Assembly (NCBI RefSeq): GCF_030272705.1
Contig: NZ_JARFYM010000015.1
Coordinates: 62,001-126,000 of the forward strand
DNA length: 64,000 nucleotides
Direction: 5' to 3'
Source: Rhizobium mayense
GTDB lineage: Bacteria; Pseudomonadota; Alphaproteobacteria; Rhizobiales; Rhizobiaceae
Every line of letters starts with the position of its first letter. Position 1 is the first letter of the stretch. The position numbers and the translations under genes were made by a program. Below the pieces are notes generated by a model. It did no database searches. It saw only the letters and a program-made list of their open reading frames with translations, and was not told where the DNA came from. This document shows, in pieces, positions 1-8,150 of the stretch.

Positions 1-287
1 GCCTTCAGATCCTCAACGTAACGGCGATGTGCTTCGTCGTCAGGAAGCGCTTCTGCGAGCGGCTCCAATGGACGAGCAGGTGCGACACAGCCCGTCAACC
101 GGTCGCACCGATCGTTGTCCGTGCATGCAGATGTATGCACAAGGCGGCCATCGCGGTGGGTCAGGCGCGTACCGAAACGATGGACTCGGCCCGCATCGAC
201 GATGACCCACGCCGACAAGGCGGAGCCGGATAGTAGTAGGGCCGCGACGAGCAAAACGAGCGATGCAGAAACAACAGACCGCATCAT
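1..287 (-). CDS. Secreted protein of unknown function (partial, cut by left edge)
   Basis: An open frame runs on the minus strand from two adjacent ATG codons (287 and 284) off the left end of the window, so only about 95 N-terminal residues are visible. It begins with a clear signal peptide: MRSVV, then a hydrophobic leucine/alanine/valine core, ending near SALSA. The mature part is hydrophilic and contains a cysteine cluster (SACTDNDRCDRLTGC) that suggests disulfides in the periplasm. I do not recognise a family. The neighbouring minus-strand gene also encodes an exported protein. The frame stays open to base 1, and the signal peptide makes a chance frame unlikely. Confidence 0.5.
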   Translation of the reverse strand, partial: MMRSVVSASLVLLVAALLLSGSALSAWVIVDAGRVHRFGTRLTHRDGRLVHTSACTDNDRCDRLTGCVAPARPLEPLAEALPDDEAHRRYVEDLK

Positions 288-325
288 CTACTCCGAGCTT
301 CAAGGGCCGTGGACAGCAATCACTT

Positions 326-925
326 TCAACGGGCTCTCAGAGTGATCCTTGGTCCATCCGGGATCAGGACGATCATCGCGAATTTCCAAAGCCCGGCGTC
401 TCTCTTGAACATGGTTACAAGCGTCGCGGTGTAGTCGAGCACGGGTGTCTCGATCCCAGTGAATTGTATGGTCACAGCGATAGTCGATTTGCCCTCAACC
501 GTATCGTTGTCCACGACGTTGAGAAGGGTGTTGCTTTCGATATGTCGTCTCCGACTGGTATTTCCCATCAGGGAGTTTATCTGATTGATATGTTCAATCA
601 GCTGTGCCTTGCCGGTCGTCTTTTCTAGTTGGACGCGCCCTGCGTCGCACAACTCGTAAGACACGCTATCAAGCAGCATGGCGTCCACGCCTTGATCGCT
701 CGCGTCGTCCAGCGCCCAATTGTAACGATGCAATAGGTCCATGATCTCTTGCCGATCGGACGGTGGAGGATTTACCACAGTGCGAAGATAATCCGGTCTA
801 AGAAAGAAGCTGCACTGTGGTGTCTGCGCTTCTGCCGTGCCCACGAATGCAAGCCCGGCACCTACGCCGAGTGCCAATCCAGCCAGTTGCAGACGAGCTG
901 AGTATTTTTTCCCCATGGATGTCAT
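326..925 (-). CDS. Exported SnoaL/NTF2-like protein
   Basis: This 199-residue protein starts with a signal peptide (hydrophobic core LAGLALGVGAGLAFVG, likely cleavage after TAEA). The mature part has the pattern of the SnoaL/NTF2-like fold: a helix with DRQEIMDLLHRYNWALDD, a middle segment around DAMLLDSVSYE, a hydrophilic stretch RRRHIESNTLL, and C-terminal beta strands ending in a WKFAMIVLIP segment. Proteins of this fold bind small hydrophobic ligands or are small isomerases or hydratases. No catalytic residue can be assigned. The start has a G-rich ribosome site (GGTGGGGGG) a few bases upstream; a second ATG lies three codons in. The fold call is an inference from sequence pattern. Confidence 0.6.
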   Translation of the reverse strand: MTSMGKKYSARLQLAGLALGVGAGLAFVGTAEAQTPQCSFFLRPDYLRTVVNPPPSDRQEIMDLLHRYNWALDDASDQGVDAMLLDSVSYELCDAGRVQLEKTTGKAQLIEHINQINSLMGNTSRRRHIESNTLLNVVDNDTVEGKSTIAVTIQFTGIETPVLDYTATLVTMFKRDAGLWKFAMIVLIPDGPRITLRAR

Positions 926-1010
926 GCTTTGCCCCCCACCAATGACGAATGATATGTATTAAACGAAGAGACAATTTATGCGAGTACACGCCGAGGTCGA
1001 AGCTGCTTTC

Positions 1011-2030
1011 TCAGGCAATCGCAGACGGAAGAATGTTGCGGCGGACGAAGACGTTTTGGAATACGTCTCGGACAGCCGGACCGCGCCCGAGACCGGGACC
1101 GAGGCTCGCCTCCACCATTGCTGCCGCAATGCTTGCATAGAAACCTGGGACGAAGGGCGCTTCCCTTAAACCTTCGACCAGAATGTCTCGCATATCACAG
1201 CTGACCTGCTGCAAATCCTCGGGTTCAAGCGGTCTGTTGCCCGCCTTGATTGCAAGCATACCGGCGAGAATTTCGAAGAAGGCACCGGTGAATACCCTGG
1301 AAAACGAGTGCGGATTGGCCGCGACCGTTTCAGGCGGGCCTGCAGCCATCAGCCCGGCAGGGTCGCTATAGGGATGATTATTCCACGCATTGCGCAGGCA
1401 ATCGGCGTCGGCCTCGTCCTGGTTCTCCATGCGCAGGGCAGCCCCGAACTGCGGGGCTATTCGCGACAGGATCGAGCTAGTCCAGAAGTTCTGGCCCGTT
1501 TCAGCGAGCACAGCGGCGCAAAACGTGGGGATCTGCAACGCGCAGAGTATGGCGCTCATGTCGCCAAACGATTCATGGAAGGCGTCAGTCTCCACAAGAT
1601 GTCTGTTGAACAAGTCAGAGCGGATAGCATCCAGAACGGCGTGACCGAGTTCGTGACGAAGCAGATCGGGACTGGCGCCGGAATAGACGACGATGGCCGT
1701 GTTTCCGGCGGGCGAGCCGTGATAGAAATTCAAAGCCTGCCCGTCATACTCAGATTGCAGATCCTCCCCTCGATCGAGAAAAACGTCGAGAACCGCAGAG
1801 CCATTCCACTCGGCTGGCGGCTTCGTACTCGCAGCCCAGAAGTCCGCAGCTCTCCTTAACGTTGCCGCAGCATTCCAGTATCGGAATTCTGCGGTTGCCG
1901 GGTCGTCGCTAAAGGGCGGTGCCGCGGGAAAATTAAAACCCAGCGGCAGTCTGCTGACGTCAGGTATCGGGGCGGTTGTGCGCCGATCCACAGCAGGATC
2001 TTTTTCCCAAACAGTGATCGTGCCAGGCAT
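1011..2030 (-). CDS. Putative zinc metallopeptidase (HExxH, gluzincin-like)
   Basis: The 339-residue product contains HELGHAVLD (zinc-binding HExxH). About 25 residues later comes HESFGDMSAIL, which resembles the Glu-helix (E..xD) carrying the third zinc ligand in thermolysin/fungalysin-type gluzincins. A segment upstream with AIVVYSGASPDLLRHELGH resembles the edge strand before the active helix. There is no obvious signal peptide, so either it acts in the cytoplasm or the N-terminus is mis-set. Flanking genes give no functional hint. Family membership is inferred from the motifs only; the substrate is unknown. Confidence 0.6.
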   Translation of the reverse strand: MPGTITVWEKDPAVDRRTTAPIPDVSRLPLGFNFPAAPPFSDDPATAEFRYWNAAATLRRAADFWAASTKPPAEWNGSAVLDVFLDRGEDLQSEYDGQALNFYHGSPAGNTAIVVYSGASPDLLRHELGHAVLDAIRSDLFNRHLVETDAFHESFGDMSAILCALQIPTFCAAVLAETGQNFWTSSILSRIAPQFGAALRMENQDEADADCLRNAWNNHPYSDPAGLMAAGPPETVAANPHSFSRVFTGAFFEILAGMLAIKAGNRPLEPEDLQQVSCDMRDILVEGLREAPFVPGFYASIAAAMVEASLGPGLGRGPAVRDVFQNVFVRRNILPSAIA

Positions 2031-2527
2031 AAGTCCCTCCCTGTTGGACCGCTCCCAAAGGCAGCGATCTTCCTCCTAGAGTTCACGCGGCTATGCACGT
2101 CAAGAATGCGGAAAACTCTGTCCGCAAAGTAACTTGGAAAGTACGAATTCGCTGTTCAGCCGGCGAGGCGCAGCACCCGCTCGGAAGACTCGGCTCTCGG
2201 CTCACCGCAAACGCGCCGTTGAATTGAATCTGCCATCGGGCGCCCGCATCTGCCTGCTCGCTACTTGGCGGCGGCGCGGCGGCATATGATTTAGCATCTT
2301 CTAATTGATATAGAGCTTAGTACTAGCGCAAGTTATCTCAATCGGCCAAATGGAGTAATTTTCCTACCCAATTCGATGGAGCTGCGCGTCACATATTTGA
2401 GTGACGAGCTGCTGTGCGCGTTGCCGCGTCGATAAAACGCAGCGAAAAAGCGAAAATAGATTCACCGCGATGGCGTCGAGGGCTATAGCTGTCCATCGTC
2501 GACAAACACACATTGGACTCCGAGCTC
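2031..2527. other. Intergenic region between the metallopeptidase and pepT
   Basis: About 500 bp without a convincing gene. It separates two divergent genes, so it should contain both promoters. A small inverted repeat, TGCGGA-N8-TCCGCA at about 2106-2125, lies close to the start of the metallopeptidase gene. The stretch 2285-2370 is more AT-rich than its surroundings. I see no clear sigma-70 pair, RNA gene or remnant. Confidence 0.4.
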
Positions 2528-3760
2528 ATGACCGATACCGTTACCGATCGCTTCCTTCGCTATGTCGTTATCGATACTCAGTCGGATCCTAAGTCGTCGA
2601 CGCAGCCCTCCACCGAAAAGCAAAAGAATCTGGGTCGTATTCTGGTCGAAGAGCTACTGGCGATCGGCCTTTCGGATGCGCACCTCGACGAGCATGGTTA
2701 CGTCTATGCAACCATTCCCTCCAACGTCGACCGCCCGGTCCCGGTCATCTGCTTCTGTTCGCATATGGATACCGCGCCCGATTTCACCGGGACGAACGTC
2801 AAACCGCAAATCGTGCGAAACTACGGCGGTGGCGACATCCAGCTTTCAGGCGATCCGCAGCAGGTCATTCGCATCAGCGATAATCCGGTGCTTAGCGATC
2901 AGATCGGTAACGATATCATCACCTCAGACGGCACAACGCTGCTCGGTGCCGACGACAAGGCGGGCCTTGCCGAGATCATGACGGCGGCGCAATTCCTCGT
3001 CGACAATCCCGAGATCAAACATGGGACGATCAAGCTCCTGTTCACGACGGACGAAGAAATCGGGCGTGGGGTCGACAAGGTCGATCTGGCAAAGCTCGGG
3101 GCAGAGTTCGCCTACACCATAGACGGCGAAACGGCCGGTCATATCGAGGATGAGACCTTCTCCGCCGACGGTGTGGAGATCGCCATTCAGGGTGTCGCGA
3201 TCCATCCCGGTTTCGCCAAGGGGAAGATGGAGAATGCCATCAAAATCGCCGGCGCGATCATTAGTCGGCTGCCGAAGGACGTGGCGCCAGAGACGACGGA
3301 CGGCAGGGACGGTTTCGTTCATCCGACGGGCGTGACCGGCTCGATGGAAAAGGCAGCTCTCGGCTTTATCGTCCGAGACTTCAACGACGATGGTCTCGCC
3401 GTCAAGGAGGCCATGCTCGAGGCGATCGTAAAGGAGGTGATGACCGAATATCCGGGCTCTTCCTACAGCTTCAAGGTCAAGCAGCAGTACCGCAACATGA
3501 AGGCCATCCTCGACCGCCATCCGGAGATCGCCGACAACGCCATCGAGGCCGTCCGACGCGCCGGCATGACCCCGGTGCGCGGCAGCATCCGCGGCGGCAC
3601 CGATGGTTCGCGACTGTCCTTCATGGGACTTCCCTGCGCTAACATCTTTGCCGGCGGCCACGCGTTTCACTCACCGCTCGAATGGGTCAGCCGGCAAGAC
3701 ATGGAAAAGGCCGTCAAGACGCTGGTCGAACTCGCAAAAATCTGGGCGGAGCGCGCTTGA
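2528..3760 (+). CDS. pepT: Peptidase T (tripeptide aminopeptidase)
   Basis: A cytosolic dizinc M20B aminopeptidase that removes the N-terminal residue of tripeptides. Visible motifs in order: CFCSHMDTAPDF (metal ligand H79 and catalytic-site D81), SDGTTLLGADDKAG (bridging Asp), LLFTTDEEIGRG (general base Glu and metal ligand Glu), YTIDGE, and near the end GGTDGSRLSFMGLP and GGHAFHSPLEW (last His ligand). Length (410 residues from this start) matches the family's usual ~408. The ATG at 2528 is preferred because the frame extends upstream only to a TTG at 2513. The stop lies 5 bp from the convergent flavin reductase gene. Confidence 0.93.
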   Translation: MTDTVTDRFLRYVVIDTQSDPKSSTQPSTEKQKNLGRILVEELLAIGLSDAHLDEHGYVYATIPSNVDRPVPVICFCSHMDTAPDFTGTNVKPQIVRNYGGGDIQLSGDPQQVIRISDNPVLSDQIGNDIITSDGTTLLGADDKAGLAEIMTAAQFLVDNPEIKHGTIKLLFTTDEEIGRGVDKVDLAKLGAEFAYTIDGETAGHIEDETFSADGVEIAIQGVAIHPGFAKGKMENAIKIAGAIISRLPKDVAPETTDGRDGFVHPTGVTGSMEKAALGFIVRDFNDDGLAVKEAMLEAIVKEVMTEYPGSSYSFKVKQQYRNMKAILDRHPEIADNAIEAVRRAGMTPVRGSIRGGTDGSRLSFMGLPCANIFAGGHAFHSPLEWVSRQDMEKAVKTLVELAKIWAERA

Positions 3761-3764
3761 ACGG

Positions 3765-4286
3765 CTAGCGGATGCGATGATAGCGCCGCTTGAAATAGAT
3801 GAGCGCCTCATCCTCTCCCTCTCCATGAGCGATATCGATGACCCGGCAAAAAAGCACGCGATGTGTGCCGCTTTCGACCGAGCTTTCGACGTCGCAATCG
3901 AACGAGACAATCGCATCCTTGAGACGTGGCGCTCCGGTTTTGCCGAACAGCCATTCGCCGGCGGCGAAACGCTCTTGCTGTGGCGTCGAGCCGCCGAACA
4001 AGCGGGAGAGCGCCTCCCGGCCGGAGGCAAGCGTGTTGACGCAAAGCGAGCGGTTGCGATCGAATATGGCGGCGACCGAGCTCGACCGGTTAAGGCAGAC
4101 GATCAGCGTCGGCGGCGTATCCGTTACGCTGCAGACGGCCGATGCGGTAAAACCCGCTGGCCCGCCCGGTCCATCGGTCGTGACGATGCTGACGGCAGCG
4201 GCAAGCTTTGCCATTCCCTCCCGAAAGGCCAGACGGGCCGCCTCCACGTCGTCGTGCGGCATCCCATCCATGCTACGCCCTTTCAT
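3765..4286 (-). CDS. Flavin reductase domain protein (RutF/HpaC-like)
   Basis: This 173-residue protein has the flavin-reductase-like split-barrel pattern: FREGMAKLAAAVSIVTTDGP, GFTASAVCSVTDTPPTLIVCLNRSSS, and NTLASGREALSRLFGG. Members reduce FMN or FAD with NAD(P)H and hand free reduced flavin to a partner monooxygenase. The start codon overlaps the stop of the upstream luciferase-like monooxygenase (ATGA at 4283-4286), so the two are translationally coupled and almost certainly form a two-component oxygenase. Third gene of the gntR-monooxygenase-reductase operon. Confidence 0.85.
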   Translation of the reverse strand: MKGRSMDGMPHDDVEAARLAFREGMAKLAAAVSIVTTDGPGGPAGFTASAVCSVTDTPPTLIVCLNRSSSVAAIFDRNRSLCVNTLASGREALSRLFGGSTPQQERFAAGEWLFGKTGAPRLKDAIVSFDCDVESSVESGTHRVLFCRVIDIAHGEGEDEALIYFKRRYHRIR

Positions 4287-5377
4287 TCGACACGAAGCCC
4301 TGCTTTTTTCAGAAGCGGGATGACCCGATCGCAGAAATAGGGCAATTCTTGTGTGTAGTTGACGAAGGATAGCGCGATGCCGGCATAGCCTTGGGCCGAT
4401 ATGGCGATCATCTCTTCGGCGATCTTTTCCGGCGTGCCGACAAGCGGATAGCTGCCGGCGCCGCCTGCAAAGCGCTGGCGGTAGCGATCATAGGCGTCGC
4501 GATCATGCGACTGCGAGAATTCCTTCTTGCCGGCCATATGCTGATCGACGGCGGCGTGATCGGCCATGGTCACGGCGTAGCGGATGTAATAATCCTCTGC
4601 CTCCTGCTGCGTTTGCCGGCAAACGACATGGCAGACGGTATAGACGCCAACGTCTCTCCCCTTTTTCTCCGCCCGCTCGCGGATGTCAGAGACATGCTTT
4701 CCGGCGGCGGCGATTTCGGTGAAGGTCGTAAAGAGATAATCGCAGCTCGCCGCCGCAAAATCGCGGCCCGGACCGCCGAATGCGGCGTTCATCGTTACCG
4801 GCCGCGGCATCTGCAGGCTCGCCGGACGGCTGACAGCTTCCTTCAGCGTATAGTAGGCGCCGATATAGTCGATGGGCTCATCGGAGGCATAGACCTTTTC
4901 GACGATCTCCAGCCATTCCGCCGCCTGGTCATAGCCCTTCTCGACCAAGGGAACGCCGAACATCCCGAATTCCTTCGGGTTCCAGCCGCAGACTATGTTG
5001 AGGCCCGCGCGCCCCTGGCTGACGTGATCGACGGTCGCCAGCGACTTGGCGGCATAAAGCGGATGCACCAACGGCACATGTACGGTCATGAACAGGCCGA
5101 TTTTCTCGGTTGCTGCGGCCAGCGCCGCTGCCCATGTGAAGGTCTCGAACGACCATTCACGCACCCGGTTCTTGCCGCCGAAGCCGCGCCAGCGGGCAAT
5201 CGGCAGAAAGAATTCCAGCCCGGCACGGTCGGCGATCTGCGCGGCGGTCAGATTGTCCTGCCAGCTGGCGGCCCAGCGCTCCGGCACATCGGTGATTGCC
5301 AGCCCGCCATCGGCATTGGCGGCGAACACGCCGAGCTTCAGCCGATTCGGGCCTTTCAGCGGATGCGATTTGATCAT
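4283..5377 (-). CDS. LLM-class flavin-dependent monooxygenase (RutA-like)
   Basis: A 364-residue luciferase-like monooxygenase. It matches the RutA-type pattern: KLGVFAANADGG at the N-terminus, FFLPIARWRGFGGKNRV, ESFETFTW-like helix, then RAGLNIVCGWNPKEFGMFG and a C-terminal LVGTPEKIAEEM block. The family oxidises a substrate with O2 and reduced flavin supplied by a separate reductase, here the overlapping downstream gene. RutA itself opens the pyrimidine ring of uracil. Other rut genes (rutB, C, D, E, G) are absent, so the real substrate is unknown and may be another heterocycle, amide or sulfonate. It begins 10 bp after the GntR regulator gene. Confidence 0.82.
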   Translation of the reverse strand: MIKSHPLKGPNRLKLGVFAANADGGLAITDVPERWAASWQDNLTAAQIADRAGLEFFLPIARWRGFGGKNRVREWSFETFTWAAALAAATEKIGLFMTVHVPLVHPLYAAKSLATVDHVSQGRAGLNIVCGWNPKEFGMFGVPLVEKGYDQAAEWLEIVEKVYASDEPIDYIGAYYTLKEAVSRPASLQMPRPVTMNAAFGGPGRDFAAASCDYLFTTFTEIAAAGKHVSDIRERAEKKGRDVGVYTVCHVVCRQTQQEAEDYYIRYAVTMADHAAVDQHMAGKKEFSQSHDRDAYDRYRQRFAGGAGSYPLVGTPEKIAEEMIAISAQGYAGIALSFVNYTQELPYFCDRVIPLLKKAGLRVE

Positions 5378-5387
5378 GTTTCCCTCT

Positions 5388-6080
5388 TTATTTTCGTCTT
5401 TTGCGAATGGAACCGATGGCCTCGGCTTCTTCTAATTGGCGCCCGCGCACGGAGAGATAGGCCTCTTCCGCGGCAAACATGAAAAGCGTCATGCGGTCGT
5501 GAACAGCCAACGGATCGTGGGCAAGGAAGGCTTTATGGATAGCCGAAAGTCCGTCGAAATAGCGCGCCGCGACGGCGGGGTCGGCAAATGTCCCGAGCCG
5601 GACGGATTGAAAATAATCGATGAAACGCGAGATGGTCGCCGCCATATGCGGGTTGGTGACTGCCCGGAGCCATGTGTTGCGAAAGTCAACATTGGCGGCC
5701 AGTAGCCCGGGAATATTGCCAGCGCTCAGCGTCTGCTCGATCCTGCCGAACGCCGCGGTCAGCGCCGCCTCGACATCGGGTGTCATGTCGCGTGCAGCAC
5801 TCGCCGCTGCCCTCGGTTCGAGTTGGCGGCGCACTTCGAACAGGCCGGATATGTCCTCGAGCGAAAGTTCCCGCACAGCAAATCCGCGCGTCGTTCCGAC
5901 GAGATAGCCTTCGGACACAAGTCGCAACAATGCTTCACGTGCCGGCATGCGCGATATGCCGTAGGATGCCGCGATCTCCGTATCCACGAGGCGGTCCAAC
6001 AACGACACTTCGCTCCGCTGCAGCTTGAGCCGCAGATCGGAGTAGATCGTTTCCACCAGATTTTGACTTGGCCTGTCCAT
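5388..6080 (-). CDS. GntR-family transcriptional regulator, FCD type
   Basis: A 230-residue regulator. The N-terminal winged helix-turn-helix spans roughly residues 1-75 (ETIYSDLRLKLQRSEV, IAASYGISRMPAREALLRLVSEGYLVGTTRGFAV). The rest is an all-helical FCD effector domain (LFEVRRQLEPRAAASAARDM, FHIAFLAHDP-like helix with AIHKAFLAHDPLAVHDRM). FCD regulators usually repress an adjacent catabolic operon and release DNA on binding an organic acid. It is first in the operon with the monooxygenase and reductase and divergent from the oxidoreductase at 6240. It probably controls both through the intergenic region, where an AAAATCAG inverted repeat lies. Confidence 0.88.
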   Translation of the reverse strand: MDRPSQNLVETIYSDLRLKLQRSEVSLLDRLVDTEIAASYGISRMPAREALLRLVSEGYLVGTTRGFAVRELSLEDISGLFEVRRQLEPRAAASAARDMTPDVEAALTAAFGRIEQTLSAGNIPGLLAANVDFRNTWLRAVTNPHMAATISRFIDYFQSVRLGTFADPAVAARYFDGLSAIHKAFLAHDPLAVHDRMTLFMFAAEEAYLSVRGRQLEEAEAIGSIRKRRK

Positions 6081-6127
6081 CGGTCAAAGCGTATTCAGTT
6101 TTTCGCCGTATTCAATGGAAAAATCGC

Positions 6128-6187
6128 TATAATGAGAGAAAGCCGAGACAACAGGCAAAAATCAGTATACGAATTTCGGCTGATTTT
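6128..6187. promoter_or_regulatory. Divergent promoter/operator between gntR and the quinone oxidoreductase-like gene
   Basis: On the + strand a consensus -10 hexamer TATAAT lies at 6128-6133, suited to the gene starting at 6240. Downstream is an inverted repeat AAAATCAG (6158-6165) / CTGATTTT (6180-6187) with a 14-base spacer whose left edge overlaps GTATAC. The -35 element is weak. Position between a regulator and its divergent neighbour suggests a GntR operator; this is inferred. Confidence 0.45.
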
Positions 6188-6239
6188 GTTAATGCAGGCC
6201 CGCAGCTAGCCCGCGAAATCCGACGGCCAAGGAGAGAAC

Positions 6240-7166
6240 ATGAAGGCGATCCAGTACCGCGGATATGGCTCCGCGGACGTCATGCACTATGTCGACCTGC
6301 CCGATCCGCGCGCTGGGCGGGGTCAGATATTGGTCAAGCTGGCGGCGGCCAGTGTCGCCCCCTTTGACTGGAAACTTCGAGCTGGTCATCTCAGGAACCA
6401 TTTTACGGTGCCGATGCCGAGCATTCCCGGCCGCGATGGCGCCGGCGAGGTCATCGCGGTCGGCGAGGATGTAACCGAATTCGCGATCGGCGACCGAGTG
6501 AGCGTGGTGGCTGGGGTGTTCTCCCAGGGTTGCTATGCCGAAAAAATAGCCTGCGACGCAAAGAATGCCGTGCGTATCCCGGACAATCTCGATTTCGTAG
6601 AAGCGACGGCACTTTCCAATCCTGGCCGCAGCGCCTGGATTTGCGTGCGGACGGCAGAGGTCAAGTCCGGCGACAAGGTATTGGTTCACGCCGGCGCCGG
6701 GGCGGTGGGCGGATTGCTGGTGCAACTCTGCCACCATATTGGAGCTGAGGTCACCGCCACCTGCCGCGCTGCGAACCGCGATTATGTGCTTGGTCTCGGC
6801 GCCAACCGGGTCGTCGCCTATGACCAGGAGGATTTCTCGGAACTACGCGGTCAGGACGTGGTTTTCGATCTGATGGGCGGCGACGTCCATGATAGGTCAT
6901 ATAATGTTTTGGAGCCTGGCGGGCGCCTAATTTGGCTGGTGGCAGATCCCATCACCAATCGCGGCGCCGAATTCGGTGTGACGGTGACGCGTGCCATGAT
7001 CACCGACGACAAAGAGGTGCTGCAATCGATAATGGACCTCGCCGAAGCCGGCATGCTCAAGCCACAGGTCGCGCGAAGGATGCCGTTGCCGGATGCTGCC
7101 GAAGCGCACCGGCTGATGGAAGCGGGCGCCATCTCACGAGGACGCCTCGTGCTGACGATGGAATAA
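6240..7166 (+). CDS. NADPH:quinone oxidoreductase-like zinc-independent MDR protein
   Basis: A 308-residue medium-chain dehydrogenase/reductase. The GroES-like N-terminal domain contains VLVKLAAASVAPFDWKLRAGHL-type residues and PSIPGRDGAGEVIAVG. The Rossmann domain has VLVHAGAGAVGGLLVQL (nucleotide-binding glycine motif). The catalytic and structural zinc cysteines of alcohol dehydrogenases are missing, as in quinone oxidoreductases (QOR/zeta-crystallin group). It likely reduces quinones or enones with NADPH in the cytosol. It stands divergent from the gntR operon and is probably in the same regulon. An AAGGAGAG ribosome site precedes the ATG. Confidence 0.85.
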   Translation: MKAIQYRGYGSADVMHYVDLPDPRAGRGQILVKLAAASVAPFDWKLRAGHLRNHFTVPMPSIPGRDGAGEVIAVGEDVTEFAIGDRVSVVAGVFSQGCYAEKIACDAKNAVRIPDNLDFVEATALSNPGRSAWICVRTAEVKSGDKVLVHAGAGAVGGLLVQLCHHIGAEVTATCRAANRDYVLGLGANRVVAYDQEDFSELRGQDVVFDLMGGDVHDRSYNVLEPGGRLIWLVADPITNRGAEFGVTVTRAMITDDKEVLQSIMDLAEAGMLKPQVARRMPLPDAAEAHRLMEAGAISRGRLVLTME

Positions 7167-7223
7167 GACGGGCTCGGACGTCGAGCTCGACCGCCGTTAT
7201 ATCAGGCCTTAGACGCTGCCCCC

Positions 7224-7928
7224 TCACGGGACGATGATCCGCGTGGCCATCGGATAATGCGAGTTGCCACCTTCAAAAGGCGGGAAGGCCTTGAAATCCT
7301 CTCGCATGGCGACGCGCGCAGGAGATTGCAACGCGACTTGCAACGCGGCCGGACTATCGAACATCGCCCGATTGCGCTGCATATGATTGACGCGCTCCCA
7401 GGGCAGGAAGCCGCACCAATCCACGCGGGATAGAACCTCGATCTGGCGGATATCCGGGAAGGTTCGCATGACTTGCGGATGGTGGCTGACATAGTGATGC
7501 AGCCAGACGTTCAGGTCCTCGGCTGGACCTGTATAGTGGACGACGTAGCTGCACGGCAATGTGTTCTTCCCGGTTTGGAGCTTGACGTCGTCGACCGGAA
7601 ACGGCCGCACATACATGGCCTGCTGTGTCGCCTTAGCGCCTTCTATGCTGGTGAGAATGCCGGGCGCCACAAGCTGCTGCAGGTGGCCCGCCGGGCCGAC
7701 AGCATTTTCGAGGTCCGTCAGTTCGTCGAAATAGAGCTGCATGCCGAATACCGGCGACTGCTCCGTCTTGTTGTACATGTCATTTGTTGTTTCGGGCGTG
7801 TAGATATTTGCGGAGGTGAGGCCCGGCGTCGCCTTGATGATCGCTGTAACGGCTGCGAGATCCGTTTCGCTGACGGCAAGATCGCCATCATCATGGCTTT
7901 CGAAAAATGCAAGATAGGCGAAAGCCAT
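7224..7928 (-). CDS. Protein of unknown function, possibly tandem EthD-like ferredoxin-fold
   Basis: I set the start at 7928 because GGAGAG lies just upstream and the coding pattern begins with MAFAYLAFFESHDDGD; a longer frame reaches 8027. The 234-residue product has two similar halves. Each starts with strand-like text (AYLAFFESHD and CSYVVHYTG) and contains helix and histidine-rich parts (WLHHYVSHHPQVMRTFPDIRQIEVLSRVDW). This pattern resembles dimeric alpha/beta-barrel (EthD/ABM-like) proteins that handle small aromatic or ketone ligands, but I cannot name a family. It is convergent with the preceding oxidoreductase gene. Confidence 0.6.
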   Translation of the reverse strand: MAFAYLAFFESHDDGDLAVSETDLAAVTAIIKATPGLTSANIYTPETTNDMYNKTEQSPVFGMQLYFDELTDLENAVGPAGHLQQLVAPGILTSIEGAKATQQAMYVRPFPVDDVKLQTGKNTLPCSYVVHYTGPAEDLNVWLHHYVSHHPQVMRTFPDIRQIEVLSRVDWCGFLPWERVNHMQRNRAMFDSPAALQVALQSPARVAMREDFKAFPPFEGGNSHYPMATRIIVP

Positions 7929-8150
7929 GTCGAACTCTCCGTGCTCGCTATGAAACCTGGCGGCCGGGCCGATATTCACTGCTCGCCGCCGAGATCTCAG
8001 TATCGAGTCGCACAGCGGAAAAAACAAGTTTAAACTTAAACTATCTTGCGATCCTTCTCCTGGTGGAAAGCCGGTACGGAACCTACTCTTTCGGGAGGAG
8101 CACCCGCACCGGCCTGCAATACCCGTTCGCCGGCATTTCTTCCGATTGCC

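Noticed and set aside
4391..5482. 363-codon plus-strand frame opposite the RutA-like gene
   Set aside because: The minus-strand frame has clear luciferase-family motifs and operon structure; this is its shadow.
7180..7191. Short palindrome GTCGAGCTCGAC between convergent genes
   Set aside because: Too short and GC-typical to call a terminator or binding site without a T-run or a second copy.
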